From assembly GCA_019359215.1 (NCBI GenBank), contig JAHHHS010000034.1, positions 1 through 64,000 on the forward strand: 64,000 bases of DNA. Reading direction: 5' to 3'. A program made the position numbers and the translations under genes. This stretch comes from Nostoc indistinguendum CM1-VF10. Its GTDB lineage: Bacteria > Cyanobacteriota > Cyanobacteriia > Cyanobacteriales > Nostocaceae. Positions 8,325 through 17,339 of the stretch are shown here, piece by piece. How positions within the stretch are numbered: the first letter of the stretch is position 1; each line of letters starts with the position of its first letter. The notes under the pieces were generated by a model. That model was given only the letters and a program-made list of their open reading frames with translations, was not told the DNA's origin and ran no database searches.

Positions 8325-9986
8325 CAGGGTTAGCGCATCTCAAACCCTATTGACAAGGGGATTTGTTTGAATTAGGAACTGTACTGTACGTTCGCTCCTG
8401 ATTGAACGGTGAGAGGAATTAATAGCTTACTGTCCAAGGAAACAACCTGATTCTGGATCTTAATCAAGCTGATACCGTGTAATACTTGGGGAAAGGTTTG
8501 AGATTAACGGTGTATTACATGGAAAAAGGAAATTAACTTGTTGGATGTACTCCATGAAATTAAATTGAATTCATTCAGAGGCTGTTATTTACCTATTAAT
8601 AGGCATGGTCGGAGTCTTGTTTCCGTGTAATACATGGAGAACGACTACAATTGAGAATTAGTTTAAAAGAAAGTAACGCTATCTGAGGTAGGGTAAGATT
8701 TAATTCATCTAGGTGCAAGATCAAAGTCATGCCAATAGGATTTGAGAACAAGAAAAGCAAAACCAAAGCATCTTTTGCACCCAGCGTAGACAGTTTTGAC
8801 ATTACCAGTAAGTTTCAGGAATACTTCACCATCATAAAAGACCCCAGAGTGGAAAGAACGAGATGGCATTCACTGACTGATATTATTACCATAGCTATTT
8901 TGGCAGTAATAGCAGGCGCACAAGGTTGGGAAGATATTGAGGAATATGGAGTAAATAAACAAGAGTGGTTGGAGACATTTTTAGAATTAGCAGAAGGAAT
9001 ACCCAGCCCAGATACGTTTAGAAGAGTATTCGAGAGAATAAACCCCAAAGAATTTGAGCAATGTTTTCGTTCGTGGGTGCAATCATTAGTTGAGAAATTG
9101 GGCGTAGAAGTAGTTGCTATAGATGGCAAAACTCATCGAGGATCGTATGACCGAGAATCTAAGCTAAAAGCCTTGCATACGGTGAGTGCATGGGCTAGTC
9201 AACATCGATTGGTGTTAGGACAAACGAAGGTCAGTTGTAAATCAAATGAAATCACAGCAATTCCAGCATTGTTAGAAACTCTGGATTTATCCGGCTGCAT
9301 TCTCACTATTGATGCTTTTGCGTTCACAAAAATCAATTGCCGAAAAAATTATAGCTGGAAATGCTGATTATATTTTAAGCCTAAAAGATAATCATCCTAC
9401 GCTACACCAACAACTAAAGAATTGGTTTGAAACAGCGCAATCCCTGGGATTTAAAGGTGTTGATGTGAGTATTAGTCAACGCGTAGAAAAAGCACATCAC
9501 CGCATCGAAAATCGTAAAGTTTATACTGTTCCAGTCTCACAACTACCAGCACTTCATGAACAAAACCAATGGGTAGGACTGACGACAGTAGTCATGGTAG
9601 TGCGTTCGATTCAGCATTGGAATAAAACTACCCATGAAGTTCAATTTTATATCACTAGTCTGAAGAGTGATGCTAACAAAATTGGTAGCGCGATTCGACA
9701 GCATTGGGGGATTGAGAACTCTGTTCATTGGACATTAGATGTTACCTTCCACGAAGACGAATGTCGGATTCGTTCTCTGCACAGTCCACAAAACTTTGCT
9801 TTGCTACGTCGCATTGCCCTCAATGCCTTAGACCGAGAATCATCTTTCCAACGCAGTATTCGCCAAAAGTCACGGCGAGCAGCTATGAATGATCAGTACA
9901 TGATTTCTGTGTTGGCGGCGGCTCTCCCAAACTCTTCCCTCTGCTAGAATCCACCTGTCAACAGGGTTTGAGACGCGCTAACCCTG
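8325..9986 (+). mobile_element. ISAs1-family insertion sequence
   Basis: The left end (from 8325, CAGGGTTAGCGCATCTCAAA) and the reverse complement of the right end (to 9986) match over about 32 bases with a few differences. The transposase lies near the right end; about 400 non-coding bases separate the left end from it, more than usual for the family. No target duplication is visible. A deleted copy of the same right end occurs at 59,975-60,070. Confidence 0.85.
8729..9947 (+). pseudogene. ISAs1-family transposase, frameshifted
   Basis: The first frame (8729-9367) carries DPRVERTRWHSLTDIITIAI and AIDGKTHRGS (first Asp); the second (9309-9947) carries the C-terminal part with QHWGIENSVHWTLDVTF (Glu). 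The junction should read IDAMGTQKSIAEKI but reads IDAFAFTKI in one frame and SQKSIAEKII in the other, so about one base has been gained near 9315-9325, right at the second catalytic Asp. This family is not known to use programmed frameshifting, so the copy is probably inactive. Confidence 0.85.
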
Positions 9987-10418
9987 AGCAGTATAGAACA
10001 TCGCTTACAGCAAATCGAAACCAGATTAGAGCAAATCGCTACTAGTATAGAACAAAGTATAGAATCGACATCACCTCCTCTTCAAGCACAAAAGCTGAAT
10101 AATTTAGAAGAAAAGCTAGAAACTGTCGCCTCTCGCCTTGCCCAACTGAACAACGTACTTGGGCAGCTTCGGCAAAATGGAAACGGAGGCAGAAGACAAT
10201 ATTCATCTTCATTTAATCAGTTCCAAGCAAGACAAGTAGAACTTCTGTCCTGCACTGGGGAGAGTCTAGCGAGAAGATTGGGCGTTGATGAATTAAGCCT
10301 CTCCAAGGAACGAGAAAATAAAACTCCATCTGAGTTTGAGTCGTGGAGCCGCCGGAGAGATCCCGGCTCCCGTGGCTGGCGTTTTGGCGACGATGGTCTA
10401 TATTACCCCATTAATTGA
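9987..10418 (+). pseudogene. 3' end of an unknown coiled-coil gene cut by the ISAs1 insertion
   Basis: Directly after the right IS end an open frame runs for 143 codons without a start. It reads as a charged coiled coil (IEHRLQQIETRLEQIATSIE, LEEKLETVASRLAQLNNVLG) and then a compact tail: GESLARRLGVDELSLSK and SRRRDPGSRGWRFGDDGLYY. The tail looks like a DNA-recognition or replication-associated module of plasmid and island proteins, but I do not recognise the family. The 5' part was not found left of the IS, so the insertion came with a deletion. Confidence 0.6.
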
Positions 10419-10456
10419 CCTACACAATTGCATATCGCCTGCAAGATTGTGCTACG

Positions 10457-10490
10457 TTAATTATCGAAAAGAACTATTTTCGATAATTAA
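10457..10490. promoter_or_regulatory. Perfect 14-6-14 palindrome ahead of the tyrosine recombinase
   Basis: TTAATTATCGAAAA (10457-10470), spacer GAACTA, then the exact complement (10477-10490), ending 4 bases before the recombinase ATG. Two inverted 14-bp arms around a 6-bp core have the geometry of a simple tyrosine-recombinase crossover site (Xer sites have 6-8 bp cores). An operator for autoregulation is the main alternative; a hairpin in the leader RNA that hides the start is another. Confidence 0.65.
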
Positions 10491-10494
10491 TTAT

Positions 10495-11460
10495 ATGTCG
10501 CCGACTGACTCATCAGATTCACTCAATAAGGCTAATCCGTTCGCCATTGCCGCTGAACGTGACCTGTTGGCAGAGTTACTGGTGGGCAAGCGCAATAAAA
10601 GTACCCGTCACGAGTACGCTAAAGATTTAAAAAAATTTTTTCTCTCGGTTTGCGCTCAGGAACCAACACCCGCTTTGGTCATGCAGTTCCTGCAAATGGA
10701 CAGGTACGCTGCTGTCACTCTAGTTTTGCGCTACAAGGCTTGTTTGGTTGACCAGGGGTTGAGGGAAGCAACTGTAAATCGCAGATTGGCGGCGATTAAG
10801 TCACTGGTTAACTACGCCTATAAGGTGGGCAAGTGTGACTGGACTTTAGCTGATATTAAAAGCGAGAAAATCAAACCTTATCGGGATACGACGGGAATCA
10901 GCCCAGAAGCATTTAAAAAAATGTTAGCAATGCCAGACAGGGAAACAATAAAAGGTAAACGCGATTATGCGTTGCTACGGCTGTTGTGGGCCAATGCCCT
11001 GCGCCGAGAGGAGATTTCTTACTGCAATATTGAGGATTTGGATTTAGAATCACGGACTTTGAGTATCCTGGGGAAAGGAAGGGGAACCCAAAAGGAAAAC
11101 GTCGATTTACATCTCAAAACTTGCAAAGCACTCCAGGATTGGTTGTTAGCGCGTAAAGAGTTAGACATCAAACAGCCGCTATTTATTTCACTGCGACCTC
11201 GTTACGGGCATCGGCTGACAGGAGATGGAATTCGCAAGATTGTCGTCGCTATTGCTCGTATTGCTGGAATCTCCAAAACCGTCAGCCCCCACAAAATCAG
11301 ACATTCTTCAGTTACTGCGGCCCTGGATGCCAGTAGTGGCGATGTGCGAAGCGTCCAAAAGTTGAGCCGCCACGCGAATCTGAATACTTTAATGATTTAT
11401 GACGACAACCGAACTAAAGTGCAGGGGAGAATTACAGCCTTATTGGAGGATTTGGTTTGA
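10495..11460 (+). CDS. Tyrosine recombinase / integrase
   Basis: 321 residues from the ATG at 10,495. A longer frame opens at 10,336, but its first ~50 codons overlap the preceding gene tail and the palindrome and look non-coding. An N-terminal SAM-like core-binding domain (KSTRHEYAKDLKKFFLSV) precedes the catalytic domain: Arg170 (NALRREE), His266 and Arg269 (PHKIRHSS), His293 (LSRHANL) and Tyr302 (MIYDDN). All these residues are present, so the enzyme should be active. It resembles XerD-like phage or plasmid integrases. Its substrate may be the palindrome directly upstream. Confidence 0.9.
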   Translation: MSPTDSSDSLNKANPFAIAAERDLLAELLVGKRNKSTRHEYAKDLKKFFLSVCAQEPTPALVMQFLQMDRYAAVTLVLRYKACLVDQGLREATVNRRLAAIKSLVNYAYKVGKCDWTLADIKSEKIKPYRDTTGISPEAFKKMLAMPDRETIKGKRDYALLRLLWANALRREEISYCNIEDLDLESRTLSILGKGRGTQKENVDLHLKTCKALQDWLLARKELDIKQPLFISLRPRYGHRLTGDGIRKIVVAIARIAGISKTVSPHKIRHSSVTAALDASSGDVRSVQKLSRHANLNTLMIYDDNRTKVQGRITALLEDLV

Positions 11461-11514
11461 AAGTATTAGGCATCCAGCTAGCCGACGACAGTATCTCTCG
11501 GAATCATTTATAGA

Positions 11515-11862
11515 AAATAGCGGGAAGCTGAAAACCACCATCCTTATAGGTGGTGGATGAAAGCAACACGGGACGCTAAAGCGTCCTGTAGTCTTTTGAT
11601 TTTCAATATACCTTTTGATAGTCTCACTGCTCACATTACCAGCAGTGGTACAAAAATATGAACGAGTCCACATTGAAGGCATCTTCTTTAAATGTGGAAA
11701 ATTTTTACGCAATTCATAGGAAGAATAACCTTTAATTCTAAACATAATTTGATGTGGAGCAACAGTAGGAGGGCAGTTCAAAAATAAGTGTACGTGGTCG
11801 GGTATAATCTCCAAAGAAATAAAGTCTCTTTCAACGGGAGCAACACGATTTTGTGAAGTCGG
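11515..11862 (-). pseudogene. IS200/IS605-type Y1 transposase (TnpA), N-terminally truncated
   Basis: On the minus strand: IIPDHVHLFLNCPP (the HUH motif as HVH), PSMWTRSYFCTTAGNVSSET and IKRYIENQK with the nucleophile Tyr. About 50 N-terminal residues are missing; an in-frame TGA closes the frame at 11,863. Downstream lie two small hairpins, CCACC/GGTGG near 11,534-11,552 and GGACGC/GCGTCC near 11,572-11,588, as expected for an IS200/IS605 end. No tnpB is next to it. Confidence 0.75.
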
Positions 11863-12551
11863 TCAAAAAAGGTGTGATGGCTATCAAAATGCTCATCAAT
11901 GCTTGGCATCGAGAGCCTGCACTTTTACAACAGCAGTCTGCTAAATTTTGGTTAGACCGAACGCATCATGTTTCAAAGGTAGTTGCTATCGTTGAAAAAT
12001 TAACTGCTATCCGGGATTTGAGTTTTCTGACTTTACTCCAATGGCATTCCTGGCGGCTTAACTTCAATCATATTTTTCATACTGAACAACGTTGGTGTTC
12101 TGGTTGTTATCAAGACTGGCGTGAAGCTGGTTTACCTATTTATCACCCTTTGTTGTGGACAATAGAAGCTGTTAGTGTTTGTCCAGTTCACCAACATTAC
12201 CTACAATTGCGCTGTTTGTACTGTGGTTGTTTTCAAAAATTTCTCAATCTGGAATGCCATTCTCTTGGCTATTGTTGTGCTTGTAATGCATGGCTGGGTC
12301 GGTTTTTCGACAATACTGCTAAATCTCAGGGATCTCGGTTTGATTGGGACAAGTGGGCTGCTCAATCTGTCGGCCTGATTTTCGGCGCTCTGCCAACACT
12401 TCGTGAGACTTCTTCTTATAAAAATACCCCAATAGCCAAATATCGGCGAAAACCTACTCTCACTAAGTTTTTGAGGTGGTGTTACAAGCTTGGAATTAAC
12501 CCTGTTGAGGGTTTGGAAATTTTCTCGATTATACCGAGTGTACTCAATTGA
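11853..12551 (+). pseudogene. TniQ-family fragment
   Basis: TniQ/TnsD proteins direct Tn7- and Tn5053-type transposons to targets. Zinc-ribbon signatures are clear: RWCSGCYQDWREAG, SVCPVHQHYLQLRCLYCG and GYCCACNAW, with the LLWTIEAV block between. The N-terminal ~60-80 residues normal for the family are missing, and the protein stops after the first winged-helix-like segment (KPTLTKFLRWCYKLGINP). No TnsA/B/C partner and no Cas12k were found nearby, so this is a remnant and not a working targeting module. Confidence 0.65.
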
Positions 12552-12592
12552 ACCCAGACCAGAGCTACTGGACAGTGGTTCCCTTTCCTTTT

Positions 12593-12631
12593 GTAAGCAT
12601 AAAGTGAGCAAGTTGCTCATCTTATGCTTAC
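12593..12631. repeat. 39-bp near-perfect hairpin
   Basis: GTAAGCATAAAGTGAGCAA and its complement with 2 mismatches, separated by one base. It sits exactly between the TniQ fragment and the converging RT fragment and includes the last codons of the latter. Confidence 0.6.
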
Positions 12632-12820
12632 AGTGACAAACCCTTTGATTAGTCGAATAAAGCGATTGTCGTGGATTTTATCTTGTAATATTTTTAACAG
12701 GATAGTATGGTCTATTCTGTCAAAGCACGCACAGATATCTCCTTCGACAAACCACTTAGTAGCTCGACCTTTTTGGGCAATTTCTTTGAGTGCTGTATGT
12801 ATGACATCCGCGTTGAGGTC
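12617..12820 (-). pseudogene. Group II intron-type reverse transcriptase fragment
   Basis: The minus strand reads VIHTALKEIAQKGRATKW, FVEGDICACFDRIDHTILLK and DKIHDNRFIRLIKG. The second block is RT motif A with its first catalytic Asp; the third is the following helix. The flanking parts (finger motifs upstream, YADD downstream) are absent, and the frame ends inside the hairpin at 12,593-12,631. No intron RNA domain V/VI was recognised. Confidence 0.7.
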
Positions 12821-12829
12821 GAAAACCGT

Positions 12830-13072
12830 CGAGGTAAGACCGAGGGAATCAGTTTCCTGGCGGTGAGAGCTTCTTTAATCTTGATTCGTAATCCTTCAGG
12901 TGCCTGCCGTCCCATTGGAATGCGTCCGGCTAATTGCGCTCTCCAGCGAACTAGATTACGTTTATGCCGAGCGTATTCTGGGTTGGCTCTGGCTGCTTGC
13001 TGTTGTGTCGTAAGACGAGTTGGATTAGCTTGCCAGTACTCCTGCACCTTTAAGTCATCGAAGTATATTCTT
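12830..13072 (-). pseudogene. Unknown basic ORF fragment fused ahead of the RT fragment
   Basis: Reads YFDDLKVQEYWQANPTRLTT, then QQQAARANPEYARHKRNLVR and LAGRIPMGRQAPEGLRIKIK. It is rich in Arg, Gln and Ala and ends by running out of frame into the RT remnant. I do not recognise it. A second open frame (12,707-13,162, plus strand) overlaps it, and which strand was coding is uncertain. Confidence 0.3.
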
Positions 13073-13162
13073 AAGCGGTTGCTGAAGCGAGTTCAGCAGA
13101 TGGAGCAACAGAAGGCGGCAGTGAGAAAGATATTGCAGGTGTTGGGAGTGTTAAAATTATGA

Positions 13163-13584
13163 TTTTGAGACTTTTGCCTAGTTATGGCTATGAGTTTTTG
13201 CATGAGTTTTTATATGAGCCTTTGAAAGAATTTAAATCAGTAGTCATGCAATAATCAGCTTAGTGTATAGATTTCATGCGAATCATGGGAAGAAAATCAC
13301 GCTTTATTTATTTTTTCTTGAAATAATAAAAACTGGGATACTCCCTACAAGAACTCTCCTCTGCTCCGCCTGCGCTTGTGCAGGCGGAGCAGAGATGTGG
13401 TGAGAAATCCGGGTTATGCCAGAACTTGCTTGATTATGTAATTTTATAAAGTTTTAATAGAAAATTGCGTAAAGTTATTAACTTGAACTGAGTAAATTAT
13501 ATAGGTTCCTTTGAGTATAAAATAACAAGTCTAAAATGCTGTTTGGCAAAAATATCTCTGAGAAAAATACAAATGCTGGCATAA
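13163..13584. other. Intergenic region with a strong hairpin
   Basis: A perfect 15-bp, GC-rich stem (13,359-13,373 with 13,380-13,394, loop GCTTGT) stands out from the AT-rich background. No U-tract follows, so it is not a standard terminator. It precedes the DUF3102-AraC gene by about 190 bases. Confidence 0.6.
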
Positions 13585-14775
13585 ATGTACTGTATGAAGA
13601 CTAATAACAACGAATTAACAGCTTTTCCTATAGAAGTCAAAATAATACCTACTCAGTCAGAGCAAATTATTGACCAGGCTTCAGTACCTAAAAGCAAGCT
13701 AGACTTTAAGACTAAAGAGGAGAAACAACAACACTTAGCTATTTTAGCAGAAGACACACGACGTAGGCTAAAACGAAGTGCTATGGACATTTATTACATT
13801 GGTCTCAATTTGCTAGAAGCTCAAAATATTACAGAACATGATGAGTTTATAGCTTGGTTACGACAGGAGTTCGGAATGGAAAAAACTTCAGCTTATAAGT
13901 TTATCCACGTTGCTAAAGCATTTGAGTCCAAATTTCCGAAAATCGGAAATTTAATTAATAATATCACTCTTACTGCTCTCTATAAACTGACCGCTCCTAG
14001 CAGCCCCGAAGCTGCTAGAGATGAAGCAATAGATATTTTGAAGGCAGGCGAAGTACTTACGCCAGATGTTGCTAAAAATCTTATCAAAAAATATAGAATT
14101 CCTAAAACAGTAAAAAAACAGCAATACAAAGCTTCTTTAAATAGCCCCCAGAGGTATACAAATCAATTAGAGGCATCAGTTTTACCCATAACGAAGGTTG
14201 GTCACATTGAACAAACCACTAGCAATTTTATGCCACTTTCTTCCACACCTCAACAAGATGAACTACAAAAATTGATAACGGAGCGTGACACATATAAAGT
14301 GCAATTAGAAGCACTACAGATAAAGAATGAAGAACTTAAGTTATATATTGCGGAATTTTGTTCAGAATTAACCGTGTTGCAGACTGATGCCGAAATTATA
14401 AAATTCACTGACCCTAAGTTAGTTTTTCAGTCTGATCCTCAGATGAGCCAAGTCTTTAGCTTTATCGAGGCTAATTTTCACCAACCTATTACTCTTTTGG
14501 ATGTCGCCCAAGCTATTGGTTATTCCCGCGCTTACCTCACTAACTTAGTACGCTGCCGAACAGGGAAAACTGTGCAAAATTGGATTATCTGGCGTAGAAT
14601 GAATGCAGCATGTTTCTTGCTTTTAGAAACCTCAGAAGGAGTGGAAGAAATAGCTGCTAAGGTGGGATATCAATGTGCAGTTAATTTTTTCCGACAGTTT
14701 CGTCAACATTATGGCACAACTCCCCATGCTTGGAGAATCAAAAACCGGACATTGCATACAAGAACTCTTGCATAA
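13585..14775 (+). CDS. DUF3102-AraC fusion regulator
   Basis: 396 residues. Residues ~48-170 match the DUF3102 type (LAEDTRRRLKRSAMDIYYIG, then WLRQEFGMEKTSAYKFIHVA), a DNA-element-associated domain common in cyanobacteria. A coiled coil follows (~225-265), then an AraC double helix-turn-helix (~285-390: ITLLDVAQAIGYSRAYLTNL and VEEIAAKVGYQCAVNFFRQF). ATG codons at 13,585 and 13,594 are both possible; neither has a clear ribosome-binding site. The last codons lie within a dispersed repeat, so the native 3' end may have been replaced. It is the nearest regulator upstream of the biosynthetic block on the same strand; control of that block is a guess. Confidence 0.75.
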   Translation: MYCMKTNNNELTAFPIEVKIIPTQSEQIIDQASVPKSKLDFKTKEEKQQHLAILAEDTRRRLKRSAMDIYYIGLNLLEAQNITEHDEFIAWLRQEFGMEKTSAYKFIHVAKAFESKFPKIGNLINNITLTALYKLTAPSSPEAARDEAIDILKAGEVLTPDVAKNLIKKYRIPKTVKKQQYKASLNSPQRYTNQLEASVLPITKVGHIEQTTSNFMPLSSTPQQDELQKLITERDTYKVQLEALQIKNEELKLYIAEFCSELTVLQTDAEIIKFTDPKLVFQSDPQMSQVFSFIEANFHQPITLLDVAQAIGYSRAYLTNLVRCRTGKTVQNWIIWRRMNAACFLLLETSEGVEEIAAKVGYQCAVNFFRQFRQHYGTTPHAWRIKNRTLHTRTLA

Positions 14776-14783
14776 ATATTTTG

Positions 14784-14874
14784 GGCGTTGCATAAATGCG
14801 GGATGAATAGGCGGTTGAGACCATTGAAAACTCGTATCAAATTCAGCGACATCATCCCATGATTCAGCAATGCC
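14784..14874. mobile_element. MITE-like element, copy A
   Basis: Begins GGCGTTGCATAAATGCGGGA and ends in the inverted counterpart (…GATTCAGCAATGCC). It shares both ends with the 158-bp copy at 40,578-40,735 but has a different interior. No clean target duplication remains. Confidence 0.65.
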
Positions 14875-15332
14875 AATTAGTGAATTGAAAAATATTAACT
14901 AATCAAACTACTCCAAGATGGATCATTTGGCATTGAACATACATTGCTCATCGTCTATTCCAATCAGTAGACGAGGTGAAGTCTTTACTCGATAAGCTAT
15001 TGAACCAGGGTGAGTTAGTCATTAAGTGACATCGAAAAATAAAAAACAAGGGCAATAGTGGCTATGTTGCAATTTAAATGCCGATTAGCTTAGTATCGCT
15101 GCTGGCAAAAAAGGGGTAGCTGGGAAAGCGACATTCATTATTCAGCAAAAAAACTGCAACTTTTTTCAATACATTGTTTATTGCTTTCCCAAAAATTCAA
15201 CTTTAAACTTATGAAGTTAGAAAGAGAAATTAAAGGTTAAAAACAGATTGATATTTTTGATAACAGTCTGTTTAACTTTTAATAATTGGCATTATCCTAT
15301 AAATCACTGAAAATCCTACAATCTTAATAGCC
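14875..15332. other. Intergenic region upstream of the P450 gene
   Basis: No coding frame. A small hairpin CGTCTA/TAGACG lies near 14,954-14,975. The last ~150 bases are AT-rich and are the probable promoter region of the P450. Confidence 0.5.
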
Positions 15333-16733
15333 ATGACACTACCTGATGGTCCTAAAGCCCCACCGTTAATGCAGATGTTACAATGGATCACCGATCCATT
15401 AAACTATATGGAAAGTAATGCCCAACGCTATGGTGATATTTTCACAAGTGGTAGTAGTTGGAACTTGAAACCGATAGTATTTGTAAGTAATCCACAAGCA
15501 ATACAGAAGATTTTTCTTAACGAGACAAAACAGTTTTCAGCCCCCGCTACAGCTAAGCGAATTTTTCGCCCTTTATTAGGTGATTTATCAATATCTAGAA
15601 CAGAAGATGGTGATCACCATCGGCGGAAACGTCAGCTATTAATGCCTCCATTTCATGGAGAAAAGATGGCTGCTCATGGAGAATTAATTTGTGATATTAC
15701 CAAACAGGTAATGAATCGGCTTAAACCTAGTGAAACCTTCTCAGCTATTGCATCCTTACAAGAAGTCTCTATGAGAGTAATTCTAGAGGGTGTGTTTGGT
15801 ATGCGGGAAGGAAAACGCTACGAACTGATTAAGGAACTGTTAGTTCCGTGGTGGGAGGCTCTCAGTTCTCCGATAGGTTCTGCCTTGTTATTTATGCCTT
15901 TACTCCAATTAGATTTGGGGCCTTGGAGTACTTGGGGACGTTTTTGTCGCCTCAGAGAGCAAATTAACCAACTGCTTCTGCTGGAAATTCAGGAACGTCG
16001 CAAACAATTCGATCCGACTCGCACAGATATCTTGACAACGTTAATGTCTGCTGAGGATGAAACAGGTCAGCCAATGACAGATGAGGAGTTGCGCGATGAG
16101 ATGCTTACATTGCTGACAGCTGGTCAGGAGACTACAGCAACTGCAATAGCTTGGGCAATGTACTGGATTCATGACCAGCCTAATGTCATTGAGAAACTGC
16201 GGAATGAGCTAGCTGCGCTCAATAGCTCAAAAGACCCAATGATAATTGCTCGACTGCCCTATCTCACTGCTGTCTGTCAAGAAACTCTGCGAATTTACCC
16301 ATCAATCTACTCAAGTTTTGCACGCATGGTGAAATCACCAATTGATCTCATGGGCCATGAGTTACCAACTGGTACAGAAGTAATGGCCTGTATTTATCTG
16401 ACACATCAACGTGAAGATATATATCCAGAACCCAAACAGTTTAAGCCAGAACGTTTTTTAGAGCGTAAATTCTCGCCTTATGAGTATTTACCTTTTGGTG
16501 GTGGTAATCGTCGTTGTATTGGTGAAGCACTAGCACTATTTGAAATGAAACTCGTGCTTGCAACTATCTTGTCAGGCTATCAATTGGAGTTAGCTGATAA
16601 GCAACCAATACGGCCTCAAATCCGACGTGTTACTCTCACACCTACTGGTGGTGTCAAAATGGTGATGATTGGTCAATATCAGCCTCAAGACCTACCTGTA
16701 ATGAATAAAGCTGTCAGCTTATCAAAAAAATAG
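15333..16733 (+). CDS. Cytochrome P450 (CYP110-like)
   Basis: 466 residues, soluble, with no N-terminal anchor, like bacterial and cyanobacterial CYP110 enzymes. The I-helix oxygen-binding motif TAGQETTATA lies at 262-271, the ExxR pair at Glu317/Arg320, the PERF-type motif at ~372-375, and the haem loop FGGGNRRCIGEA holds Cys395. The start DGPKAPPLMQMLQWI is the usual Pro-rich entry. CYP110 members commonly hydroxylate fatty acids or hydrocarbons. It lies 606 bases ahead of the acyl-AMP ligase on the same strand, with an inverted-repeat element between, so a tailoring role in this pathway is plausible but unproven. A ferredoxin and reductase must come from elsewhere. Confidence 0.9.
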   Translation: MTLPDGPKAPPLMQMLQWITDPLNYMESNAQRYGDIFTSGSSWNLKPIVFVSNPQAIQKIFLNETKQFSAPATAKRIFRPLLGDLSISRTEDGDHHRRKRQLLMPPFHGEKMAAHGELICDITKQVMNRLKPSETFSAIASLQEVSMRVILEGVFGMREGKRYELIKELLVPWWEALSSPIGSALLFMPLLQLDLGPWSTWGRFCRLREQINQLLLLEIQERRKQFDPTRTDILTTLMSAEDETGQPMTDEELRDEMLTLLTAGQETTATAIAWAMYWIHDQPNVIEKLRNELAALNSSKDPMIIARLPYLTAVCQETLRIYPSIYSSFARMVKSPIDLMGHELPTGTEVMACIYLTHQREDIYPEPKQFKPERFLERKFSPYEYLPFGGGNRRCIGEALALFEMKLVLATILSGYQLELADKQPIRPQIRRVTLTPTGGVKMVMIGQYQPQDLPVMNKAVSLSKK

Positions 16734-16795
16734 AGATGATCCATTGGCAGCTTAGAATCTGACGCTAGTTATCTCAAGTTACCAGAGTAGCCCAC

Positions 16796-16950
16796 CTGAC
16801 TTTTCACGGGAAGTTCTCAAGTCTCGACAAAGCGTGGCTTTTTCCACAGCCTAATTATTAATAGCTCTGATTTAATGAAAATAGCTAACGGGAAAATCAG
16901 GGTTTAGGAAACCGCTAAAATGAGCTTTTCCACATGCCGTGAAAAGTCAG
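16796..16950. repeat. Inverted-repeat element between P450 and acyl-AMP ligase
   Basis: CTGACTTTTCACGG (16,796-16,809) and its exact complement (16,937-16,950) bound 127 bases; AGCCCAC stands just outside each arm in direct orientation. It is a possible small non-autonomous element or long-range hairpin. The remainder of 16,734-17,339 shows no gene. Confidence 0.5.
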
Positions 16951-17339
16951 AGCAGCCCACGAGACTGATCCATCAAGTGGAGCAAATAGCGTTTGGGAGT
17001 GGGAAAGAGGTATGCAAATACCTCGTTGCGAATGTTAGTTCATGGGTGTCTATTTGAAGTTTGAGCATAGGGAAGTCAGTGCGTTACAAAGAGAAGTCTC
17101 TTACCAGACTTCGGAGTTAGTTACAAAGCAGTTTCCAAAAGGATTTCAAAATGTGTTTATGATCGCAAGATTTTGATTTTATGCAGAGATATTTTAAACC
17201 TGCACACAGATGCTCTATTTTACCTAAAAATGTCCTACAAGATGAGATTGTAATTAGTTCACCAACCCGGATTCTGAAATTGCAATCTTCAAGCAGAAGT
17301 CTGGGCAGTTTTGTCTAGTTTTCTCTTCAGGAGTACGAA

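Noticed and set aside
10336..10494. Longer N-terminus for the tyrosine recombinase
   Set aside because: It overlaps the coding tail that ends at 10,418 and the palindrome, has no ribosome-binding site, and its residues (GAAGEIPAPVAGVLATM) do not look like an integrase N-terminus.
11853..12551. Evidence for a Tn7-like or CRISPR-associated transposon
   Set aside because: Only a TniQ fragment is present. No TnsB, TnsC, Cas12k, CRISPR repeat or element end was seen.
13359..13394. Rho-independent terminator
   Set aside because: The stem is strong and perfect, but no run of T follows on either strand.
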